The notes under the pieces were generated by a model. It ran no database searches. It was given only the letters and a program-made list of their open reading frames with translations, and was not told where the DNA came from. A stretch of 59,343 nt of DNA from an uncultured Prevotellaceae bacterium (GTDB taxonomy: Bacteria > Bacteroidota > Bacteroidia > Bacteroidales > Muribaculaceae): positions 1 through 59,343 of the forward strand of contig UQLZ01000009.1 in assembly GCA_900541935.1 (NCBI GenBank), given 5' to 3'. Made by a program: the position numbers and the translations under genes. This document shows, one piece after another, positions 27,064-36,200 of the stretch; the stretch's first letter is position 1; each line of letters begins with the position of its first letter.

Positions 27064-28113
27064 ATGAAATTGTCACAATTTAAATTTAAATTGCCAGAGG
27101 AACTCATTGCACTCTACCCGACAGAAGAAAGAGACGAAGCAAGACTGATGGTCGTTAACCGCAAAACCGGTGAAATCGAACATAGGGTCTTCCGTGACGT
27201 TATCGATTATTTCGAAGAAGGTGACTTGATGGTTATGAACGATACTAAGGTTTTCCCTGCAAAACTTTATGGTAACAAGGAAAAAACTGGTGCGAGAATC
27301 GAGGTTTCTCTCCTTCGCGAACTTAACGAAGAGCATAAGCTTTGGGACGTCCTTGTTGAGCCTGCTCGCAAGATTCGTATCGGTAACAAACTGTACTTCG
27401 GCGACGATGAGTCAATGGTTGCGGAAGTTATCGACAATACAACATCAAGAGGCAGAACTCTCCGTTTCCTTTATGACGGTCCGCACGATGAGTTCAAGGC
27501 AGAACTTTTCAAACTCGGAACAACGCTGTTCCCGGATTATTTCAGCAGAGAGTCAGAACCGGAAGATGCAGAAAGGTACCAGTGTATCTATGCAAAGAAT
27601 GAAGGTGCAGTAATTGCTCCTGCGGCTGGTCTTCACTTTAGCCGTGAGGTGATGAAGATGATGGAAATCAAGGGTATCAATTATGACTTCCTTACACTTC
27701 ACTTCGGTCTTGGTAACTATCGTGAAATCGATGTTGAGGACCTGACAAAGCACCGTATGGATTCAGAGCAGATGGAAATCTCGGCAGACTTGGTGAAACT
27801 TGTTAACGACACTAAGGACAAAGGTCATGCAGTTTGTGCTGTTGGTGCTTCTGTTATGCGTGCTATCGCAACTGCGGTTAGTATGAACGGACACATTAAG
27901 GAATATAGCGGCTGGACAAACAAGTTTATCTTCCCGCCGTATGACTTTACTGTTTGTACGTCAATGATTAGCAACTTCCATTTGCCATACTCAACAATGC
28001 TTATGATGGTTTCGGCATTTGGTGACTATGATATCATCCGCAATGCCTACGACGTTGCCGTTAAGGAAAAATACCGTTTCGGCGTTTATGGAGATGCTAT
28101 GCTGATTATCTAA
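27064..28113 (+). CDS. queA: S-adenosylmethionine:tRNA ribosyltransferase-isomerase QueA
   Basis: A 349-residue enzyme that transfers and rearranges the ribose of S-adenosylmethionine onto 7-aminomethyl-7-deazaguanine in tRNA, making epoxyqueuosine. The start MKLSQFKFKLPEELIALYPT is the family-typical one. An in-frame ATG at 27031 overlaps the truB stop and would add 11 residues, so coupled initiation there is possible. Visible motifs include VMNDTKVFPAKLYGNKEKTG, KNEGAVIAPAAGLHFSREV and TNKFIFPPYDF. It is the last gene of the ftsX run and is followed by a strong terminator. Confidence 0.96.
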   Translation: MKLSQFKFKLPEELIALYPTEERDEARLMVVNRKTGEIEHRVFRDVIDYFEEGDLMVMNDTKVFPAKLYGNKEKTGARIEVSLLRELNEEHKLWDVLVEPARKIRIGNKLYFGDDESMVAEVIDNTTSRGRTLRFLYDGPHDEFKAELFKLGTTLFPDYFSRESEPEDAERYQCIYAKNEGAVIAPAAGLHFSREVMKMMEIKGINYDFLTLHFGLGNYREIDVEDLTKHRMDSEQMEISADLVKLVNDTKDKGHAVCAVGASVMRAIATAVSMNGHIKEYSGWTNKFIFPPYDFTVCTSMISNFHLPYSTMLMMVSAFGDYDIIRNAYDVAVKEKYRFGVYGDAMLII

Positions 28114-28136
28114 AAATTGCGTAAATAAAGTAAAAG

Positions 28137-28161
28137 CGGAGGGTTATGCCCTCCGTTTTTT
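28137..28161 (+). terminator. Terminator of queA
   Basis: CGGAGGG (28137-28143) and CCCTCCG (28149-28155) around a five-base loop, then six T. The end of the T run touches the stop codon of the converging small membrane protein gene. Confidence 0.9.
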
Positions 28162-28420
28162 ATATGGTTACGTTTGCAATGGAAATTGCAAGGATTAATA
28201 TGGAAACTATTGCTTCCAAAATACTTTTCCTAATTGACTTTTTCTTAAATTCTTCTTGTTTGTGTGCTTTGGTTAAGATTATAATGTTGAATATAAGTGC
28301 AATTACCGCAATTGAAGCACCGATGTAGAAGAGGAGATTTATTTCAAGAATGTCTCCTAATCCCATTGTTATAAATGCTATGGTGTTTGTGATTGAAAGG
28401 TTGTCGTATCTCTTTTCCAT
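28160..28420 (-). CDS. Small hypothetical membrane protein
   Basis: An 86-residue protein from ATG 28420 (MEKRYDNLSITNTIAF). It has about three hydrophobic segments (about 10-27, 32-50, 66-84) separated by a Lys-rich loop AHKQEEFKKKSIRK. A longer frame to 28486 would need a TTG start and is less likely. It is 62 bases downstream of the barrel-like gene on the same strand. I do not recognise a family. Confidence 0.55.
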   Translation of the reverse strand: MEKRYDNLSITNTIAFITMGLGDILEINLLFYIGASIAVIALIFNIIILTKAHKQEEFKKKSIRKSILEAIVSILILAISIANVTI

Positions 28421-28482
28421 CGTGCTGGTGCTTTTAGATCGTTCAAACGTATTAGAGTTTGGACTGTTTGTCAATAGTTTCC

Positions 28483-29127
28483 TCAATTATATTTTCTGAA
28501 AGCCACTTTCAGTCCGAATGATAGCCTCATGTAGTCGCGTGGTCTCAGACAGGAATTTGTCACGCTGCTTACCAAACCGAGGTCAGTGGTACTCAATTCG
28601 TAGAATGCGGTAATGCTTGGGAACTGCTTCCATTTTGTGTAGAAAGTAATTGATTCGCCGATAAATGCTGTTACTCTCAATCTTGTAGCGAAGTTGTAGT
28701 ATTTGTTAGGGTACCTGTCTGGCTCGCGTCCCCAGAAGTCACCGCCAGTAATGGTAGTTATATAAAGTCCGCAGGAGAACGGTTCAAAAGAAACGGCGTC
28801 GCAGAAGCGTATGCTCCACGGGGTATATGTTTCCTTTAGAGTAAAAGTCAGGCGGAAGCGTTCCGAGAACTTTTTAGGTAGAAAGCCAATCATCAAATCT
28901 GTTGATGCCTGGTCTCGCTTACCGTACTGCCAGCCTATTCCCAATGCTGACACACCCATACCTCCAGCAAACTGGTAGTTGAATGTTTTTGGCTTCATTC
29001 GTTCCCATCCTTCATACTTTACCCTCTCTCGCTTATCCCATTTCTTTTCTGCTTTATCTTTTGCAGTTACAGTAACTGGTATGAGGGTAATAAGAAAAAT
29101 CAGAATGCTAAAAATCAATCGTTTCAT
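28483..29127 (-). CDS. Hypothetical exported beta-rich (possible outer membrane barrel) protein
   Basis: A 214-residue protein starting at MKRLIFSILIFLITLIP, a signal peptide that is cleaved near residue 22. The mature part alternates aromatic and polar residues (FAGGMGVSALGIGWQYGKRD, then LRVTAFIGESITFYTKWKQF) and ends in MRLSFGLKVAFRKYN. It finishes close to a terminal aromatic, as outer membrane barrels often do. Its ATG lies 20 bases inside the 3' end of the phosphoesterase gene, so the two are translationally close and likely co-transcribed. Function unknown. Confidence 0.7.
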   Translation of the reverse strand: MKRLIFSILIFLITLIPVTVTAKDKAEKKWDKRERVKYEGWERMKPKTFNYQFAGGMGVSALGIGWQYGKRDQASTDLMIGFLPKKFSERFRLTFTLKETYTPWSIRFCDAVSFEPFSCGLYITTITGGDFWGREPDRYPNKYYNFATRLRVTAFIGESITFYTKWKQFPSITAFYELSTTDLGLVSSVTNSCLRPRDYMRLSFGLKVAFRKYN

Positions 29128-29914
29128 ATATGTATCCCTCGTCGTTAATTGTGAAATGCAGATAATTTCTTTTGCTTGCGCAGGTGCATTGGTAGTATAT
29201 TGTCCCGTCATTGAAAAAGTCATCAACGCCTACTTTGTGACCATGTCCGTAAACGCAGAATTGCAAGTTCGGAAATTTTTTTATTGCGTATTGGAAAGTG
29301 TTTGCCGTATTATTGTCGAACTGCTCAGAAAAAGGTCCGGCGTGCATTGCAACAACGGTTTTTTCGGCAGTCGGGGGAAAGGTTTCAACTTGGGTCTTTA
29401 TGAAGTCAAAGTTAGGCACAGGCTGAGAGCGGTCAAATTCCAGCGCATTAGTGTTTAGACATATAAAACGCACATTTCCGGCGGTAAATGAGTAGTCTCT
29501 TTCTCCGAAGATTTGGCGGAAAGCCTCTTCACCAGTAGCTATGCAGTCGTGATTCCCGATAACGCAAACATAAGGAACGTTAAGTTTGTTTAGAATATCT
29601 CTTTGCAGTTCAAATTCGTGCCTCGCACCAAAGTCCGACAGGTCGCCGGTATGGAGTACGAAGTCAATATCATTTCGTGCATTTATTGCGTTGACGGCAT
29701 CAACGGTTTCATCGTACCATCTCTGTGTGTCGCTAATAACTATAAAAGAGATTTCTCTCTTTCCTTTGGTTGACTCCTCTATTCTGGCTATGTTTTTCGC
29801 ATTGATGTCCTTTTCTCCTGAAATGTTTAGGTCGTATGGATGGTATTCAATCATTTCGCATGATTGAATTAGGGTTAGCAATGCTGACAATAAAAAAATA
29901 TATCGAACTTTCAT
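29108..29914 (-). CDS. Calcineurin-like metallophosphoesterase, lipoprotein
   Basis: A 268-residue protein with a lipoprotein signal (IQSC, Cys19), so it acts in the periplasm or outer membrane. The metallophosphoesterase motifs are in order: SDTQ (61-64), GDLSD (90-94), GNHD (120-123), a His at 191 (MHAGPF) and GHGH (223-226). The first motif is D-x-Q rather than D-x-H, a known variant in some members. The substrate cannot be read from sequence; nucleotide or phospholipid headgroup phosphodiesters are possible. It overlaps the barrel-like gene downstream. ATG 29914 is preferred to a TTG at 29923. Confidence 0.9.
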   Translation of the reverse strand: MKVRYIFLLSALLTLIQSCEMIEYHPYDLNISGEKDINAKNIARIEESTKGKREISFIVISDTQRWYDETVDAVNAINARNDIDFVLHTGDLSDFGARHEFELQRDILNKLNVPYVCVIGNHDCIATGEEAFRQIFGERDYSFTAGNVRFICLNTNALEFDRSQPVPNFDFIKTQVETFPPTAEKTVVAMHAGPFSEQFDNNTANTFQYAIKKFPNLQFCVYGHGHKVGVDDFFNDGTIYYQCTCASKRNYLHFTINDEGYIYETIDF

Positions 29915-29995
29915 ACACTGCAAAGATGATATAAAAATCCGATATATCTTTTATCCATTTAACCTATTAAATGGTTTAATTGGAATATCTATATG

Positions 29996-31333
29996 CTATA
30001 AAACTTCCTCGCCGATAAGGGTTGCAGAGGAAGCCTCCTTAACGGTTACGTTAACCCTGTCGCCAATCTTGTGGTTGCCCTTTGGGAATACGATAACCTT
30101 GTTTTGCTCAGTTCTTCCGAACAGTTGCTCGCGGCTACGCTTAGAGTAACCTTCAACGATTATTTCAAAAGTCTTGCCGATATCGTTGTGGTTGCTGATT
30201 GCAGAAAGTTCGTTCTGCAAGGCAATCATTCGGTTGAGTCGGTCAATCTTCACCTCTTCGCTAACGTTGTCAGGAAGATTCTTGGAAGCGAAAGTTCCAG
30301 GGCGTTCAGAGTATTTGAACATGAAAGCGCTGTCGAAGCCAACTTCTCGCATTAGACTAAGGGTCTGTTCAAAATCCTCTTCAGTCTCGTCGTGGAAACC
30401 TGTAAACATATCAGTTGTTATGCCGCAGTTAGGGATAGCCTTTCTGATAGCCGCAATGCGGTCAAGATACCATTCTCGAGTATATTTTCTGTTCATTGCC
30501 TTCAGCACCTTGTTGCTGCCGGATTGAACAGGCAGGTGGATATGCTTGCAAACATTAGGCGTTTCTGCAATAACGCTGATAATTTCATCGCTCATATCCT
30601 TCGGGTGAGAAGTTGTAAAACGGACACGCATTTCAGGAGCCGTTTCAGCAACGAGTTTAAGCAATCCGGCGAAGCCGAGAGTTGTTCCGTCTTCATATTT
30701 GAAATTATATGAGTTAACGTTTTGTCCCAAAAGAATAACCTCCTTAAAACCTTTGCTTTGCATATCCTTCAACTCGTTGATGATGCTTTGCGGTTCACGG
30801 CTGCGCTCTCTACCGCGAGTGTAAGGCACGATACAGTATGAGCAGAAATTGTTGCAGCCACGCATGATGCTGATATAACCGCTGAGATTGTTATGGCCTA
30901 TTCTGCTTGGAATAATTTCTCGGTATGTTTCTGTTGTTGACAGTTCAACGTTAATAGCCTTTTCACCAACTTCTGCTGCTGCGATAAGGTCAGGAAGGCT
31001 AAGATAAGCATCAGGACCAGCAACGATGTCAACGCCGTGATTCTTGATAAGTTCATCTTTAACGCGTTCAGCCATACAGCCGATAACGCCCACGATAATT
31101 TTTGCAGGTTTCCTTTTTCTGCGGAGAGAAGCCAGATAATCAAGACGTGAAAAAATTTTCTGCTCAGCATTATCACGGATAGAGCAGGTGTTTAGGAAGA
31201 TTGCATCAGCACATTCGATGTTGTCGGTAAGTTCGTAGCCAGCCATTTTCATAACAGAAGCCACAACCTCGCTATCAGCAACGTTCATCTGACAGCCGTA
31301 AGTCTCTATAAATAATTTCTTTTCGTCTTGCAT
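29996..31333 (-). CDS. miaB: tRNA-2-methylthio-N6-dimethylallyladenosine synthase MiaB
   Basis: A 445-residue radical SAM methylthiotransferase. The N-terminal domain has three Fe-S cysteines (FIETYGCQMNVADSE, FLNTCSIRDNAEQ, VGVIGCMAERVK). The radical SAM core has CNNFCSYCIVPYTRGRERSR, and the C-terminus is a TRAM domain that ends in GDRVNVTVKEASSATLIGE. It adds a methylthio group to A37 of tRNAs that read UNN codons. The ATG at 31333 is chosen because a likely -7 box (31354-31362) lies inside the longer frame and because homologues start here. Length is normal. Confidence 0.97.
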   Translation of the reverse strand: MQDEKKLFIETYGCQMNVADSEVVASVMKMAGYELTDNIECADAIFLNTCSIRDNAEQKIFSRLDYLASLRRKRKPAKIIVGVIGCMAERVKDELIKNHGVDIVAGPDAYLSLPDLIAAAEVGEKAINVELSTTETYREIIPSRIGHNNLSGYISIMRGCNNFCSYCIVPYTRGRERSREPQSIINELKDMQSKGFKEVILLGQNVNSYNFKYEDGTTLGFAGLLKLVAETAPEMRVRFTTSHPKDMSDEIISVIAETPNVCKHIHLPVQSGSNKVLKAMNRKYTREWYLDRIAAIRKAIPNCGITTDMFTGFHDETEEDFEQTLSLMREVGFDSAFMFKYSERPGTFASKNLPDNVSEEVKIDRLNRMIALQNELSAISNHNDIGKTFEIIVEGYSKRSREQLFGRTEQNKVIVFPKGNHKIGDRVNVTVKEASSATLIGEEVL

Positions 31334-31353
31334 CTTAATAAAATTTTGGGTTA

Positions 31354-31362
31354 GCAAAGTTA
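31354..31362 (-). promoter_or_regulatory. Probable -7 box of miaB
   Basis: TAACTTTGC on the minus strand, 20 bases before the chosen miaB ATG. It supports the shorter start. No clean TTTG -33 box is seen. Confidence 0.45.
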
Positions 31363-31459
31363 GCAAAAAGATTTGGATAGAGAAAGACTAACATGATATA
31401 TGGGTTCGCTTTATTGCAAACGGTGTTTACTTTTGGATAGTCTGTTTGCAAGCAGTAAA

Positions 31460-31500
31460 AAAGAGGTTGCATCAAACTTTGCATTTGACACAACCTCTTT
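31460..31500 (-). terminator. Hairpin family 2, copy 2: terminator of the CoA-transferase gene
   Basis: AAAGAGGTTG (31460-31469) pairs with CAACCTCTTT (31491-31500). Inside it TCAAA pairs with TTTGA. The inner motif matches the hairpin at 8061-8096 while the outer stem differs on both strands, so pairing is kept. Confidence 0.75.
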
Positions 31501-31521
31501 ATTTAGTGTTAATTTTTCTGA

Positions 31522-33015
31522 TTACTTGTATTCAGCCCAGTTTGTATTTGACATATCGCCGGATTTCAAGAATTCAGTATGGAATCCGAATGCAGCGTTA
31601 AGAGTATGCGGAGTGTGAGCGCCCTTAGAAAGTTTAAGGTAGTCACGGAGCAATTCTCTATATGCAGGGTGAGCACAGTTTTCTATGATTGCTTCTGCTT
31701 TTTGTATTGGAGATTTACCGCGAAGGTCAGCAATACCTTGTTCTGTGATAATAACTGCAACGCTGTGTTCGCTGTGGTCAAGGTGGGAAACCATTGGCAC
31801 GATGTTACTGATTTTTCCACCCTTAGTGATTGACGGGCAACTGAAAATTGAGATGTAAGCATTGCGAGTAAAGTCACCAGAGCCACCGATACCGTTCATC
31901 ATCTTAGTGCCTGTAACGTGTGTAGAGTTTACGTTACCGAAGATGTCTGCTTCAAGGGCAGTATTCATTGTTATAATACCAAGACGGCGGATAACTCCAG
32001 GGTTATTTGAAATTTCACCTGGACGGATAACAACTTTGTCTTTGAAGAAGTCGATGTTGCCGAAGAATCTGTCCATTGTTTCGTCAGAGAAAGTCAATGA
32101 GCAAGTAGAGCCGAAGCGGCATTTTCCTTGTTCCATAAGGTCAAGAACTGCGTCTTGAATAACTTCAGTGTACATGTCGAATTGTGGAACTTCCTTGCTT
32201 TCTCCAAGACCGTGAAGAACTGCATTTGCAATGTTACCTACTCCAGATTGCAAAGGAAGGAATTCCTTAGGTATTCTGCCCGCACGGAGTTCGCCAATAA
32301 GGAAGTTGCAAACGTTCTCGCCAATTTTCATTGTAGTATCATCGATAGGAGAGAAACCTGCAACGTGGTCGCTGCTGTTAGATTTGACGATACCAACAAT
32401 TTTGGCAGGGTCAACTTTCAAGTATGGAGTACCGATTCTGTCACTTGGCTTATATATAGGAATTTCTTGACGGCGAGGAGGGTCGTTGGGGATATATATA
32501 TCGTGCAAGCCTCTGATGCTTGATGGAATATGTTCGTTTAGTTCGATAACGATTTTTTTTGCGAGCATGGCAAATGTAGGAACGTTACCGATACCAGGAC
32601 CAAGTATGATTTCGCCATTTTCGCTAACATCACATGCTTCGATAACAGCCAAGTCAAGGTCACCAAAGAAGCCGTACCTCATATTTTGTGACAATTGAGA
32701 AAGGTGCATATCACAGTAATTGATAATATTACTGTTGACAGCCGCTCTTGTGTCTTTGCAAGATTGGTAAGGAGTTCTGAAGTTTACTGCCTCTGCTCGT
32801 GCTAACTCACCGTCGATGTAGTCGTTAGTTGACGCACCAGTAAATAGGTTGATTTTAAAAGGTCTGCCTGCTTCATGCTCTTTTTTTGCTTTTGCAGCGA
32901 TTGCAGGCGCTACAACTTTCGGAGTACCTGCTGCGGTAAAACCTGAGAAACTGATGTTGTTCCCGTTTTGTACCAAATCTGCAGCCTGTTCCGCTGTAAT
33001 AAAAGAAAATGACAT
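31522..33015 (-). CDS. Acetyl-CoA hydrolase / succinyl-CoA:acetate CoA-transferase family
   Basis: A 497-residue enzyme of the class I CoA-transferase group related to AarC/ScpC. Visible motifs are NISFSGFTAAGTPKVVAPAI near the start, RPGEISNNPGVIRRLG (with the likely catalytic Glu), then DIFGNVNSTHVTGTKMMNG and GIGGSGDFTRNAYISIF. It would swap CoA between succinate and acetate (or propionate), a step used by gut Bacteroidales to make short-chain acids and save ATP. The exact acyl pair is inferred. Single-gene unit: a TAATTTTGC box lies upstream (minus strand, 33049-33057) and a hairpin follows. Confidence 0.93.
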   Translation of the reverse strand: MSFSFITAEQAADLVQNGNNISFSGFTAAGTPKVVAPAIAAKAKKEHEAGRPFKINLFTGASTNDYIDGELARAEAVNFRTPYQSCKDTRAAVNSNIINYCDMHLSQLSQNMRYGFFGDLDLAVIEACDVSENGEIILGPGIGNVPTFAMLAKKIVIELNEHIPSSIRGLHDIYIPNDPPRRQEIPIYKPSDRIGTPYLKVDPAKIVGIVKSNSSDHVAGFSPIDDTTMKIGENVCNFLIGELRAGRIPKEFLPLQSGVGNIANAVLHGLGESKEVPQFDMYTEVIQDAVLDLMEQGKCRFGSTCSLTFSDETMDRFFGNIDFFKDKVVIRPGEISNNPGVIRRLGIITMNTALEADIFGNVNSTHVTGTKMMNGIGGSGDFTRNAYISIFSCPSITKGGKISNIVPMVSHLDHSEHSVAVIITEQGIADLRGKSPIQKAEAIIENCAHPAYRELLRDYLKLSKGAHTPHTLNAAFGFHTEFLKSGDMSNTNWAEYK

Positions 33016-33048
33016 ACTTTTATATTTTAAGATTGTTTTATGCTTTTC

Positions 33049-33057
33049 GCAAAATTA
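33049..33057 (-). promoter_or_regulatory. Probable -7 box of the CoA-transferase gene
   Basis: TAATTTTGC on the minus strand fits TAnnTTTGC and lies 33 bases before the ATG at 33015. The -33 box is not clear. Confidence 0.4.
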
Positions 33058-33151
33058 ATAAATTATTGAATATAAAACGATTTTTCAAGAAAAAAAGAGA
33101 ATAATTCGAACTCTTACCCCAAAATGGCGATTTGTGTGGGTGTTGAAATAA

Positions 33152-33187
33152 AAAACCGAGTCAGAACAAATGCTCCGGCTCGGTTTT
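33152..33187 (-). terminator. Terminator of the GLUG-type cargo gene
   Basis: AAAACCGAG (33152-33160) pairs with CTCGGTTTT (33179-33187) and is followed by a T run on the minus strand. It lies 19 bases past the stop at 33207. Confidence 0.8.
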
Positions 33188-33206
33188 GTTTTGCTTATTG
33201 TTTTTA

Positions 33207-36200
33207 TTATCTAATAACCAATTTTGCAGTTGTTCTACCGCCGTTGGCATTGTATGCAGCAGCGATGTAGATGCCGTTGCTTAGGTTTGAAACTGACATT
33301 TCTGAACCGTTTGCTTTTGCAACGCAAACACCGTTTAGGTTATATATCTCAATTCTTTCTGCACCGTTAGCGATAATGTTTCTTCCGTTTTGAACGATAG
33401 ACATATTTTCAGTAACGATTTCGTTAACAGAAGCGTCACCAGCAACGACAGTACATGTTGCAGTCAAGTTGCCAAGTTTTGCTGTTAGAGTAACAACACC
33501 GTTTGCAACGCTTTCAAGTGCAACATTTACTTGGATATTGCCATCAACATTGTCAACAGTAACGCCTGTAACTTTTACGATTGCATCATTTGAAGAAGTA
33601 ACTGTAATATCGTCTGCATTTCCGTTAGAAACGTTTATTGTTGCTTCTGCTGTTGAATAAGCGTCCATTTGGATTTTGCTTTGTGCAAATTCCATGTGTA
33701 TAGCGTTAGCCTCGAAGTATAGAACTGGGATAATGTCGCCAGTCCAAGGAGCATCGGCATTGTTTCCGTAAACGTATCCGTTCTTTTCAAAGAATGCTTT
33801 GTTAAGGTCGTTTAGAACAATGTTGCCGCCGTTTTCATTTTCGATAGTTCCAGTAAGAGTGAAGCCGTTGATAAGCATTTTTGAATTAGCATAGCAGTTG
33901 CCAATTCCGTTTTCGCTCATACCCATTCCGAGGTCACCGACAGAAGTACCAACGAGACGGTGTACGCCGTTGTATTTTTGCTCGTTGTTGTTAGGGTCTT
34001 CTGCTTTGATAAAGTCTTGCATTGCAATGCAGTTTTCAACAACCTTGTCAGAAGAACCGTTCCAGTCAGTTGCAAGAGAACCGATAATACCTCCGGCATT
34101 GTATAGTGGATTAGAGTAGTCACCATATTCAGCGGCAGTTGCTGTTATGTTACCGAATGCGTAGCAGTTCTTGATAAGAACTCGAGAAGATGTTCCGGCG
34201 ATACCACCGATAGCATATTCACCTTTAAGGACAGCATACGCATGGCAGTCGATAATTGAGCCAGTGTTGTCAGATCCTCCAGCTGCACCAACGATACCTC
34301 CAATAGTGCTTCTTGCTTGTGCGTTTATTTCAGCAGAGCAGCGAGCAATGTTTGAACTGTTTCCGATAGAACCGGCAATACCACCAACGTTAGTTGCTTG
34401 TGAACTTGTAACTGTCATTTTTGATACAAGGCAGTCTGTTATGTTAGTATAAAAAGAAGCGTCGCCTGCGATACCGCCGATAGAAGCTGCGTATTCGCTT
34501 GACCAGTTGATTGTTGGAGCGATAACATGAACATTAGTAATGTCAGCAGCACTTACGGTTCCAGCAAGAGCGCCGATGTTCATATTTACATCGTTTCCTT
34601 CAATAACAGGATTTACTATAATAAGGTTTTTAACGTATGCTTTGTTTTTATCGTCGGTACCTTCAATGTTTCCAAAAAGGCCTGCGTAATCAGTAGCGCT
34701 GTTAACCTTCAAACCAGAAATGGCAAAGTTACCACCGTCGAAACCACCTTTGAGATCAACTGATGTCCATTCACCGGCATTGCTCAGGTCAATACTGTTA
34801 ATCATCTTGTAGTGAGCAGATGGGTTGTTGGCAATTTGCATAAGGTCACCAGCAGAAGCAACAAGGAATGGCTTCTCAGCAGAACCTTCTCCTCCATTAA
34901 ACTTATTGAAAGGCAGTCCGTAGTATTCAAGGCGGAAGTTTTCGTAGTTGTCATCAACGTAAACAATGTAAAGAGATGGGTTTTGAGAGCCAAGGCCTAA
35001 TATAGAGCCATATAGGTAGTTCCCTTTAGTTGCATCACCTTTGAATTGGCGAATCATAGAACCGTCTTCGTTGGCAATGCAGAGAACGTTGTCAATAACT
35101 TCAGAGTTGTCTCTTCTTATTTTTGCGATGAAGATGTATTCTCTTTCATCGTCTGTATCAAAGAGATAAGGATTTAGATAGTCATTGTATATAACAGGAG
35201 TGAACAATACTGCGTTTTTGCCAAGGTTGAACTTAGTGTATCTGATTAATTTCAAATCTTTTGAGTACCATGCAATGGAAGAAATAACGTTTCCTTCTTC
35301 ATCAGAGTCACCTTGACCGATGCCGATAGCGTAGTTGTATGTGTCGCCTTCTTGGATACGGTCAAGATTTGTAGAAATCAATTTGCCGTCAAGTTCAGCA
35401 GGGATAACTTGAGCAATCTTTGCAGAAGGAAGGTCAACGAGTTCAAATACTTGCTCAGTAGCGTTTAGGTTCTTTAGAAAAGCCATTTGTTCTTCATAGC
35501 CTTTAATAGAACTCATTGGTTGCCAACTTGTAACGTTATCGCTAATATGCTTGATAACAGAACCGTCAGCATTGTAAACGTCGAAAGAATAGAGGTATCC
35601 GTCAGTTGCAATGTTGTAATCTTGGTGAGTGATAATTAGGTTAATGTTGTCATCACCAGAGAACATGCCTTTAGAAAAGTCGTAGTCAGACAAGATGCCA
35701 TATCCATGCATTGTTGGAATATAGCCTTTCTTCTCCACTGGGATTTTAACGCCGGCAACTCTTTCGTATTTTGAGTTGTAAACGTCAGTTAGGAAGAAGT
35801 TGTTTTCAGTAAATGTCATTTGACCAGCATCATAGTCTGTGCCTGAAACGAAAGGTTTTTCGTAGTGAGCGAGGATGTAGTAGAATTCATCGTTAAGATA
35901 CTTGATGTCGAGCCACATACCCTCGCTATAGTTGATTGTGTTGCTGTCGAATTTGAAAGAGTGCTCGGAAATGATGTTGTCAGACACTTGGTCAGACATT
36001 GTTGCTTTTCTGTAAATGTTAACAACATTGTTAACTATTGTCTCTTCTCCAACAACTTCGTCTTCGGTAGTGACAATGGCAAGTCTTTCTTTTTTATTCC
36101 AGTCGGAATTTCCTTCGCTGAACAGAAGGGCGCTTGTTGCACCTTCAAATGTTCTGACTTTTTCACCTTTGGAGTTGAAAATGATAACATCACCTCTGAT

